From positions 1 to 10,893 of the forward strand of contig DAOWHU010000084.1 in assembly GCA_030641245.1 (NCBI GenBank): a stretch of DNA of 10,893 nt, in the 5' to 3' direction. The DNA is from a bacterium. GTDB lineage: Bacteria; Patescibacteriota; Minisyncoccia; Moranbacterales; DUUL01. The first letter of the stretch is position 1; every line of letters starts with the position of its first letter. The notes under the pieces were generated by a model that was not told the DNA's origin, ran no database searches, and saw only the letters and a list, made by a program, of their open reading frames with translations. Below, one piece after another: positions 5,499 to 10,633 of this stretch. A program made the position numbers and the translations under genes.

Positions 5499-7262
5499 AT
5501 GAAAAACGACATTAATTTAAAAAAATTTATTTCTCAATTGTGGTTTTTGCTAAAACCTTCCAGAAAGAAGATTTTCTTTTTGATTTTCTTGGCGATTATT
5601 GTTGAGTCGTCTCAATTGGTTGGTCCTTATTTTTTGAAGATAATTATAGATTTGATTTTAGAATTTGATACCAATGCAATTCAAGGTATTCTCTTTTGGA
5701 TTGTAGCGATGTTTTTGGCTAATCAAATTTCTTCATTTGTTGCCTACATAAAAGACCGAAAAGCCTTAGACATCGTGACTGATTCAGATTATTATTTGGC
5801 TAATGATGCTCAGGATAAAATGGTTGGTTTGAGTTTGTCTTATCATGAAAAAGAAAACACTGGTAACAAAATTGTGAAAATTGAACGAGGAATCCAAAGA
5901 ATTAGAGACTTACTACTGAGTTTGTTTTGGGAAATAATGCCTACTTTTTTTCAAGTAGTTTTTACCATGGCAATTCTGTTTTGGGTTAATTATTACTTTG
6001 GTTTAACCATCCTATTTTTTGTGCCGATTTTTGTTTGGATAACTTTAAAAGTTAATAAAAAGGTTCATCCCCAGAGAGTTCAAATTTATCAAAAAGGAGA
6101 AGAAGCTTCTGGATTGATGACTCAATCGATTATTAACATTAATACTGTCAAATCATTTGTTCAAGAAAAACTTGAAGTCAAAAAATTCAAAAAAGTTAAT
6201 CAGGCTATTCAAGATAATGCCATTAAAGTCTTTGGAACTGCAATGAAGTATAATCTTTTGCGGGCTTTAGTAATAAATTTAGGGAGGAGTGCCATTTTAC
6301 TTTTTGGGGTATATTTAATTTGGATAGGATCTGTGACGGTGGGAAGTTTAGTTTTCGTGGTTACTATTTCTGAAAAAGCTTTTATTTCACTTTTTAAAAT
6401 ATCTAAACTCTACGATCAAATAATGGAAAGCATTGAACCAGTGGCCAGGCTTTATGAATTAAATTTAGAAAAATCTGAAATTGAAAATCCTGAATTTGGG
6501 ATTAAGCCTAAAATTGTGGTGGGAAAAATCGAATTTAAAAATGTCTCTTATGCCTATAGTGATAATCGAAGGAAGGCTTTGCGAAATACCGACCTCGAAG
6601 TTTTGCCTAACAGTATGACCGCTTTTGTGGGACCTTCCGGTGGAGGTAAAACCACTTTAGCTCGAATGATTTTTCGTCATTATGATCCTCAGGTTGGGCA
6701 AGTTTTGTTGGATGGGCACGATTTGAGAGAGTATAATTTATATGCTTTTCGAGAATTTATCTCAATTGTACCTCAGGATGTGGAAGTTTTTAGCGACTCT
6801 ATTCAAGAAAATATTGCCTATTCTAAACCCACCGCCACTTTGAAAGAAATAAAATCGGCCGCTCAAATTGCGAATGCGGAAGAGTTTATCAATAATCTCG
6901 AGGAAGGTTATGATACTCAAGTGGGTGAGCGGGGAGTTAAGTTGTCGGGCGGACAAAGACAGCGAATTGGGATTGCTCGAGCTATTTTGGCTGATCCTCG
7001 AATTTTGATTTTTGATGAAGCTACTAGCAATCTCGATTCTTATAGTGAGAAGTTGATTCAAGATGCGATGGAAAAAATCAGGAAGAATCGAACTGTGATT
7101 GTGATTGCCCATCGACTTAGTACAATTAAAAAAGCTGATCAGATTTTTGTGTTGGAGGATGGCCAAGTAGTTGAGCAGGGAACTCATAGACAGCTTTCTC
7201 AAGAAAAAGGGGGGTTGTATAAAAAATTGATTAATTTACAAAAGTTAAGTGATATTGAATAA
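5499..7262 (+). CDS. ABC exporter, fused membrane and ATPase domains
   Basis: A 587-residue half-transporter of the MsbA/multidrug exporter type (type IV), expected to work as a dimer in the cytoplasmic membrane. The membrane domain covers about residues 1-310 (segments near 25-50, 62-82, 145-163, 167-184, 253-274 and 280-298). The ATPase domain covers about 343-580, with A-loop Tyr in YAYSDN (351-356), Walker A GPSGGGKT (378-385), Q-loop Gln426 in VPQD, signature LSGGQRQR (482-489), Walker B ILIFDE (502-507), D-loop SNLD and switch His538 in IAHRLST. All catalytic residues are present. The substrate cannot be told; lipids, peptides and drugs are all moved by this family. No Shine-Dalgarno precedes 5499. 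The methyltransferase gene follows after 3 nt, indicating co-transcription. Confidence 0.93.
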   Translation: MKNDINLKKFISQLWFLLKPSRKKIFFLIFLAIIVESSQLVGPYFLKIIIDLILEFDTNAIQGILFWIVAMFLANQISSFVAYIKDRKALDIVTDSDYYLANDAQDKMVGLSLSYHEKENTGNKIVKIERGIQRIRDLLLSLFWEIMPTFFQVVFTMAILFWVNYYFGLTILFFVPIFVWITLKVNKKVHPQRVQIYQKGEEASGLMTQSIININTVKSFVQEKLEVKKFKKVNQAIQDNAIKVFGTAMKYNLLRALVINLGRSAILLFGVYLIWIGSVTVGSLVFVVTISEKAFISLFKISKLYDQIMESIEPVARLYELNLEKSEIENPEFGIKPKIVVGKIEFKNVSYAYSDNRRKALRNTDLEVLPNSMTAFVGPSGGGKTTLARMIFRHYDPQVGQVLLDGHDLREYNLYAFREFISIVPQDVEVFSDSIQENIAYSKPTATLKEIKSAAQIANAEEFINNLEEGYDTQVGERGVKLSGGQRQRIGIARAILADPRILIFDEATSNLDSYSEKLIQDAMEKIRKNRTVIVIAHRLSTIKKADQIFVLEDGQVVEQGTHRQLSQEKGGLYKKLINLQKLSDIE

Positions 7263-7265
7263 TTA

Positions 7266-7907
7266 ATGTTTTTTTCGAGTAACCAACAATTAGTAGATTT
7301 TTTGGAGCGAAAAGGCTTTATTCGATCTTTGCAAGTTAAAGAAGCGTTTTTGGTGGTGGATAGAAAAAAATTTGTTCCTGAAAAATTTCAAGAATTTGTT
7401 TATTATGATCAGCCGATTTTTATTGCTAGCGGACAAACAATTTCTCAACCGGCTACGGTGGCTATTATGTTGGAACTTTTGGGAACTCAACCGGGCGATA
7501 AAGTCTTGGATATTGGAGCCGGCAGTGGTTGGGTGTCTTGCTTGTTATCGCATCTAATCGGTGAAGCCGGAAAAGTCTATGCCTATGAACTGAATAAAAA
7601 AGTTGGAGCATTTGGCAAGGAAGTAATTTCAAACTCAAATTTTGAAAATATTAACTATGTTGTTGATGATGCTTCTCGGTATTGGAGCAACAAAGGACCT
7701 TTTGATAGAATCTATGCGGGGGCCGCTTTTGAAAAAATTCCCTTAGGATTAATTAGTCAATTGAAGGAAGGCGGAATTTTAGTAGCGCCTACTCAGCAAA
7801 ATGATCTTAGAAAAATTACTAAAATACAAAATAAATTTCAAGAAAGAATATATTCTGGATTTGCGTTCGTTCCATTTATAGACAGTGAAAATGGCAGTTT
7901 GTCTTGA
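7266..7907 (+). CDS. pcm: Protein-L-isoaspartate O-methyltransferase
   Basis: A 213-residue cytoplasmic enzyme of normal family length. It methylates L-isoaspartyl residues in damaged proteins using S-adenosylmethionine, which starts their repair. The family signature GQTISQP is at 56-62, followed by SAM motif I VLDIGAGSGW (80-89), the acidic ribose-binding residue Glu108 in VYAYELN, VVDDAS (132-137), FDRIYAGAAFEKIP (146-159), GGILVAP (169-175) and the C-terminal FVPF. The start ATG lies 3 nt after the ABC exporter's TAA and has no Shine-Dalgarno of its own, so translation is probably coupled or leader-independent. The link between the exporter and protein repair is not obvious. The pairing may only reflect compact gene packing. 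Confidence 0.92.
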   Translation: MFFSSNQQLVDFLERKGFIRSLQVKEAFLVVDRKKFVPEKFQEFVYYDQPIFIASGQTISQPATVAIMLELLGTQPGDKVLDIGAGSGWVSCLLSHLIGEAGKVYAYELNKKVGAFGKEVISNSNFENINYVVDDASRYWSNKGPFDRIYAGAAFEKIPLGLISQLKEGGILVAPTQQNDLRKITKIQNKFQERIYSGFAFVPFIDSENGSLS

Positions 7908-7942
7908 AGTGAAATAGAGGCAGTTTAATTCAAAGTAAGGGG

Positions 7943-7970
7943 TTGATTTTTGTGTTTATTGTGGTATTAT
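7943..7970 (+). promoter_or_regulatory. Promoter of the tRNA-Phe / tRNA-Gly unit
   Basis: TTGATT (7943-7948), a 16-nt spacer and TATTAT (7965-7970), with TGG just before it as an extended -10. Transcription should start near 7977, about 30 nt before tRNA-Phe. Confidence 0.65.
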
Positions 7971-7984
7971 CAATCTTGTCGATC

Positions 7985-8001
7985 AATCGCCTTTGGCGAT
8001 T
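7985..8001 (+). other. Hairpin in the tRNA leader
   Basis: AATCGCC and GGCGATT form a 7-bp stem with a TTT loop, six A's (8002-8007) before tRNA-Phe. It lies between the predicted transcription start and the tRNA, so it may help 5'-leader processing. CGCCTTTGGC here (7988-7997) is the exact complement of GCCAAAGGCG at 8376-8385. Confidence 0.5.
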
Positions 8002-8007
8002 AAAAAA

Positions 8008-8082
8008 GCCGGGGTAGCTCAGTGGTAGAGCAAAGGACTGAAAATCCTTGTGTCGAGAGTTCAATTCTCTCCCTCGGCACCA
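8008..8082 (+). tRNA. tRNA-Phe (anticodon GAA)
   Basis: A complete cloverleaf: acceptor GCCGGGG with CCTCGGC (one G-U pair), D arm GCTC/GAGC, anticodon arm AAGGA-CTGAAAA-TCCTT with anticodon GAA, a 5-nt variable loop GTGTC, T arm GAGAG-TTCAATT-CTCTC, discriminator A at 8079 and an encoded CCA (8080-8082). It is the first gene of a two-tRNA unit. Confidence 0.97.
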
Positions 8083-8085
8083 CAA

Positions 8086-8140
8086 TAGCCCTGCTGCTGT
8101 TTGAAATTTTCGTAACGGAAAACAAACAACAGCGGGGCTA
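8086..8140 (+). repeat. Long hairpin between the two tRNA genes
   Basis: TAGCCCTGCTGCTGTTTG (8086-8103) pairs with CAAACAACAGCGGGGCTA (8123-8140): 18 positions with one G-U pair and one mismatch. The 19-nt loop contains its own TTTTC/GAAAA pairing. No T-run follows on either strand, so it is not a standard terminator. It starts 3 nt after the tRNA-Phe CCA and ends 14 nt before tRNA-Gly, a position where it could guide RNase processing or protect the precursor. Confidence 0.65.
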
Positions 8141-8154
8141 AATTACATCTAATT

Positions 8155-8226
8155 GCGGGTATAGTATAATGGTTATTACTCTAGGTTGCCAATCTAGTGA
8201 TACGGGTTCGATTCCCGTTACCCGCT
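8155..8226 (+). tRNA. tRNA-Gly (anticodon GCC)
   Basis: Acceptor GCGGGTA pairs perfectly with TACCCGC. The anticodon arm CTAGG-TTGCCAA-TCTAG (one G-U pair) has anticodon GCC. The T arm is ACGGG-TTCGATT-CCCGT, and the discriminator is T (8226). CCA is not encoded (CAA follows), unlike tRNA-Phe, so a CCA-adding enzyme must complete it. Its D arm is GTAT with ATTAC, a weak stem. Its 3' half is copied twice downstream, once inverted and once direct. Confidence 0.95.
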
Positions 8227-8238
8227 CAAAAAATTTGA

Positions 8239-8265
8239 AAATCCCAGATTTATTCTGGGGTTTTT
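8239..8265 (+). terminator. Intrinsic terminator after tRNA-Gly
   Basis: AATCCCAG pairs with CTGGGGTT (one T-G pair) around a short AT-rich loop, and TTTTT (8261-8265) closes it. It begins 13 nt after the tRNA. It also separates tRNA-Gly from the inverted copy of its own 3' half at 8273, which could otherwise pair with the tRNA in the same transcript. Confidence 0.75.
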
Positions 8266-8272
8266 AAGTTTT

Positions 8273-8432
8273 CGGGTAACGGGAATCGAACCAAACGGAG
8301 GCGCTAACATTCCGAACTAGTGAGGAATTGTAGAGAGTGCGCCGAGTTCGGGGAGAAAGTGCTTAATGAAAACGAGCCAAAGGCGAAGTTTGAATTTGGC
8401 AACTTGACCATTCGCTTCCCGTTACCCGCTCA
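8273..8432. repeat. tRNA-Gly-derived inverted-repeat element (~160 bp, non-coding)
   Basis: The left end CGGGTAACGGGAATCGAACC (8273-8292) is the exact reverse complement of tRNA-Gly 8205-8224. The right end (8411-8432) repeats tRNA-Gly 8207-8228 in direct orientation with one change: TTCG, then C for A, then TTCCCGTTACCCGCTCA. The two ends are therefore 18-bp inverted repeats of each other with one mismatch. The interior (8293-8410) has no credible reading frame and is more GC-rich than its surroundings. Read on the minus strand it shares, in order, GCGGGTA, AATGGT, GTTGCCAA and the T-arm/acceptor end with tRNA-Gly, as if a scrambled tRNA-Gly relic surrounds other sequence. It could be a small mobile element, an attachment-site remnant or a structured RNA. 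Confidence 0.7.
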
Positions 8433-8468
8433 GATATAGTCAAAAGCGTTTATAGTAAACAAAGAGGG

Positions 8469-8490
8469 CAGTTTGAAAGAACTGTTTTTT
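8469..8490 (+). terminator. Terminator-like hairpin downstream of the tRNA-Gly-derived element
   Basis: CAGTT (8469-8473) and AACTG (8480-8484) form a 5-bp stem, extended by two G-U pairs, with a 6-nt loop, followed at once by TTTTTT (8485-8490). No gene lies just upstream on this strand, so it would end read-through from the tRNA unit or a transcript from the inverted element. The rest of 8433-8558 shows no gene. Confidence 0.5.
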
Positions 8491-8558
8491 GTATGGTAAG
8501 TCGAAGGGGAGGGGAAACAAAAGAGATAAAAAAAGGTAAACTTGATGACAATATTACA

Positions 8559-9582
8559 TGTTTTAACCAACCACTTCTGTCCCTTTTTCTTTTATTAAAT
8601 TTAACATTTCATTTGGAGTTTTTCCATCTAAAGAACAATGCTCTAAATCATTGTAACAATCATTCCAAATTCTAATCTTTTTTTCTAATTCTAGTATATC
8701 TCTAAAGCTTTCTTTTTCATAAAACTTTTCTTGATCTTCTCGATGACTTCTTTCAACAGTTCCATTTTGGGCAGGTTTTCCTTTATCAATTAAGTAATGG
8801 ATTATTCCCTTTTCTCCGCAGAATCTATCTAACCCATGGATAGTCTTAACAGTTAAATCACTTCTTTTATTACCTCCTACATAGTAATTAGTAAATACGG
8901 CATGATTATCTGTTTTGATAGCTTTAATTTCATAAGGAAATTTTTCAATAGCTTTTTTCAAAAACCTAATACTGTGAGTAGTTGATTCTTGATCATAAAT
9001 CCTCAAATATCTCCATCTACTGCTAGTGTCAATAGCAGTGTACTGATAATATTTTTTCTCTAAAATAGGTCCAGGAACATGCTTAACGTCTATTTCGACT
9101 AACTCCCCAGGTTTTCTTTCAGCTCTAAGGTATTTATACTTAACTTTCTTCTTGCGATACTTTCTAGTTAACCCTTCTTGTTTCAAAATCTTTCCAATTG
9201 TACTCACGGGGACTTTCAAACCTTTAGTTTTTTCTAATCTCCAATGTAACTTCAAAGCACATAATTTAGTCTTCTTTCTTAAATCAATGATTTTTTCTTT
9301 AGTCCCAATACAAGTTTCATTTGGTTGAGTTTTTGGAGCCGTACTTTTGGGTTCTAATCCTCTCTCTCCATATTCTCGATAAACCTTTAGCCATCTTTTA
9401 AGGCTTCTTTTACTATATGGACAAACTCTATTAATATTGCAAAGACGAATTTTTTTATGATAAATTGGCAACACCCATCTAAGTCTTTCTTCTTTAATTG
9501 ATTTTGACATAATAATGCACATTTAACCAAGAATTAGTTGTAAGAACTAATCTTAGCGAAAAGGGCCAGAAGTGTTTAGACA
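8559..9582 (-). mobile_element. IS481-like insertion sequence
   Basis: About 1.02 kb with one transposase gene. The outer ends read TGTTTTAACC at 8559 and TGTCTAAACA inward from 9582. Inside them CCACTTCTGTCCCTTTTTC (8571-8589) matches the inward-read right end (9575-9557) at 15 of 19 positions, giving imperfect terminal inverted repeats. The left repeat overlaps the transposase's last codons. The left outer end has about 5 extra bases before the shared CACTTCTG, so the exact left boundary is uncertain. TTAC occurs at both borders (8554-8557 and 9583-9586), a possible but unproven target duplication. Confidence 0.65.
8563..9522 (-). CDS. IS481-like DDE transposase
   Basis: A 319-residue transposase with an N-terminal helix-turn-helix region (about 28-60, CPYSKRSLKRWLKVYREYG) and an rve/integrase catalytic core. 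The DDE triad is Asp145 in VEIDVKH, Asp205 in IKTDNHAVF and Glu257 in NGTVERSHRED, followed by the usual YNDLEHCSLDGKTPNEML end (290-307). All three acidic residues are present and the frame is intact, so it is probably active. The second Asp and the Glu are 51 residues apart, longer than the ~35 usual in IS481. The extra residues are near NYYVGGNKRSDLTVKTIHG (212-230). The start could be Met1 (9522) or Met5 (9510); neither has a Shine-Dalgarno. It lies between a tRNA cluster and a small membrane-protein unit. Confidence 0.9.
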   Translation of the reverse strand: MCIIMSKSIKEERLRWVLPIYHKKIRLCNINRVCPYSKRSLKRWLKVYREYGERGLEPKSTAPKTQPNETCIGTKEKIIDLRKKTKLCALKLHWRLEKTKGLKVPVSTIGKILKQEGLTRKYRKKKVKYKYLRAERKPGELVEIDVKHVPGPILEKKYYQYTAIDTSSRWRYLRIYDQESTTHSIRFLKKAIEKFPYEIKAIKTDNHAVFTNYYVGGNKRSDLTVKTIHGLDRFCGEKGIIHYLIDKGKPAQNGTVERSHREDQEKFYEKESFRDILELEKKIRIWNDCYNDLEHCSLDGKTPNEMLNLIKEKGTEVVG

Positions 9583-9595
9583 TTACCCGGATCCA

Positions 9596-9624
9596 TTGAC
9601 TATTATGCTAAAATATGCTATATT
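9596..9624 (+). promoter_or_regulatory. Promoter of the two-gene membrane-protein unit
   Basis: TTGACT (9596-9601), a 17-nt spacer and TATATT (9619-9624), preceded by TGC as an extended -10. It starts 13 bp beyond the IS right end, so the promoter belongs to the flanking DNA rather than the IS. The spacer and -10 contain two direct TATGCTA copies 10 bp apart, which could be an operator. Confidence 0.75.
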
Positions 9625-9694
9625 TAAACTCTAAAATGAAAGAATATGGCATCTTTGAAAATATTAAATAATTTAACATAAGAAGGGGGTTTCC

Positions 9695-9961
9695 ATGAGA
9701 CGAACTGCTTTATTAATGGAGTATATTGTACTTTCAGTAGCCTTGGTAGTGATAGCTGGTTTACCGTCTTGGGCATGGTTGTTGATGACTGGGATATTTG
9801 CTATTATTATTGGTTTGGTTCTCAGGTGGGTAGAATGTGTAGAACTCTTTGTCAATTTATTCAAAAGAGTCCAGAAAATGAGTAATCTCAGTTTGGTTTC
9901 ATTGGGCATATTTGGATATATTTGGTTTATAAACTCATTCTATACATTATTGGATACATAA
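9695..9961 (+). CDS. Small membrane protein of 88 residues, unrecognised
   Basis: MRRTALLMEYIVLSVALVVI opens the first of three likely membrane helices (about 4-23, 26-46 and 65-85). A partly charged amphipathic stretch, ECVELFVNLFKRVQK (47-61), lies between the second and third. Arg2 and Arg3 suggest that the N-terminus is cytoplasmic. The start is set by AGGGGG 5 nt before the ATG. It is the first gene of a two-gene unit with its own strong promoter; the second gene starts 17 nt after this stop. I recognise no family. Holin-like, toxin-like or energy-complex accessory roles are all possible for such a protein, and nothing here decides between them. Confidence 0.7.
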   Translation: MRRTALLMEYIVLSVALVVIAGLPSWAWLLMTGIFAIIIGLVLRWVECVELFVNLFKRVQKMSNLSLVSLGIFGYIWFINSFYTLLDT

Positions 9962-9978
9962 TTTAATGGAGGCTTAAG

Positions 9979-10278
9979 ATGATTATTGTAGGAATTCTTA
10001 TTTTTATATTGTCTTTCTATATCGGATTGATTGTGGCTGACCCAATTATTTTAACAAATGGAATGTGGGTAGTTTTAATGGATCCAAGGATATTGGTGAT
10101 TGGTCCAATCACCATATTACAAAGTCCTCAGGGCTTGATGGCAGTGGGATGTACTCTTTTAGGAGGCTTTTGCATAAATGCTTTTCCTGAAAAAGGTTCC
10201 GTAGGAATGGCCGCTTTTTCTTTAGTTTTAGGATTAGTAGCTCTTTTTGTCGGCGCTATTAGTTTGGCTACGGCATAA
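9979..10278 (+). CDS. Small hydrophobic membrane protein of 99 residues, unrecognised
   Basis: MIIVGILIFILSFYIGLIVA forms an N-terminal helix (1-20). A mostly apolar middle with DPIILTNGMWVVLMDPRILV (21-40) follows, then likely helices at about 52-69 and 75-97, the last rich in Gly, Ala and Leu. The loop NAFPEKGS (67-74) is the most polar part. The protein has very few charged residues. GGAGG lies 6 nt before the ATG, so the start is firm. It is co-transcribed with the 88-residue membrane protein upstream and followed by a 14-bp terminator stem. I do not recognise it. The two may form one small membrane complex, an inference from pairing and composition only. Confidence 0.7.
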   Translation: MIIVGILIFILSFYIGLIVADPIILTNGMWVVLMDPRILVIGPITILQSPQGLMAVGCTLLGGFCINAFPEKGSVGMAAFSLVLGLVALFVGAISLATA

Positions 10279-10305
10279 GTTAAAAGTTTTTAGTAGCGAT
10301 TTCTT

Positions 10306-10339
10306 AAAAGGCTTAAACTCTAATTAGTTTAAGCCTTTT
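10306..10339 (+). terminator. Strong hairpin terminator after the membrane-protein unit
   Basis: AAAAGGCTTAAACT (10306-10319) and AGTTTAAGCCTTTT (10326-10339) form a perfect 14-bp stem with a 6-nt loop, starting 28 nt after the stop. The A-run on the left arm and T-run on the right arm allow it to work in either direction. Confidence 0.8.
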
Positions 10340-10460
10340 GAATTTGAAATAAGTTTATATTTTTAATTAAAAATTAAGTTATTGTTTCGCAAAACTAGTT
10401 CTAACCGTATTAACTAATCCGCTCAGGTATTGAAGGAAGTGTTTATAGGATTGACATACG

Positions 10461-10483
10461 AACAACTCGAAAGAGTTGTTTTT
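10461..10483 (+). terminator. Isolated GAAA-loop hairpin with T-run in a non-coding gap
   Basis: AACAACTC and GAGTTGTT form a perfect 8-bp stem with a GAAA tetraloop, ending in TTTTT. No gene lies between the strong terminator at 10339 and this one, so it may end an unannotated small RNA or only back up the upstream terminator. TTGACA at 10451 resembles a -35 box but has no matching -10. Apart from this hairpin and the promoter at 10583, I see nothing in 10340-10633. Confidence 0.5.
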
Positions 10484-10582
10484 AAATAGGGGTAATTGAA
10501 TAATTTTGATACAAAAACTCTGAAATTACCGATTATCCTTTACTTTTTTATGAAAATATAGTAATATTAACCTTCGAGTTTT

Positions 10583-10612
10583 TTGACAGACTATATAAGT
10601 TTAATTTGATAT
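10583..10612 (+). promoter_or_regulatory. Promoter of the right-edge exported-protein gene
   Basis: A consensus TTGACA (10583-10588) is followed at 17-18 nt by TTGATA or TGATAT (10606-10612). The -10 is imperfect, but the -35 is exact and the leader is short. AGGAGG (10624-10629) follows. Confidence 0.55.
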
Positions 10613-10633
10613 TAATTGTGAAGAGGAGGTGTT

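Noticed and set aside
6762..7202. A 146-residue minus-strand frame inside the ABC exporter gene
   Set aside because: It is antisense to the highly conserved ATPase domain, has no start signals and shows low-complexity Ser/Asn composition typical of a shadow frame.
8273..8432. An integron attC site or a tmRNA
   Set aside because: The AAC-type core boxes of attC are not met (CGCTAAC does not fit RYYYAAC), and there is no tmRNA-like start, tag frame or CCA end, despite tRNA-like ends and crossing stems.
8493..8675. A 60-residue plus-strand frame entering the IS
   Set aside because: It crosses the IS left end and runs antisense to the transposase, so it is not a coherent gene.
9673..9909. A 78-residue minus-strand frame
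   Set aside because: It is antisense to the 88-residue membrane protein, which has a promoter and ribosome binding site.
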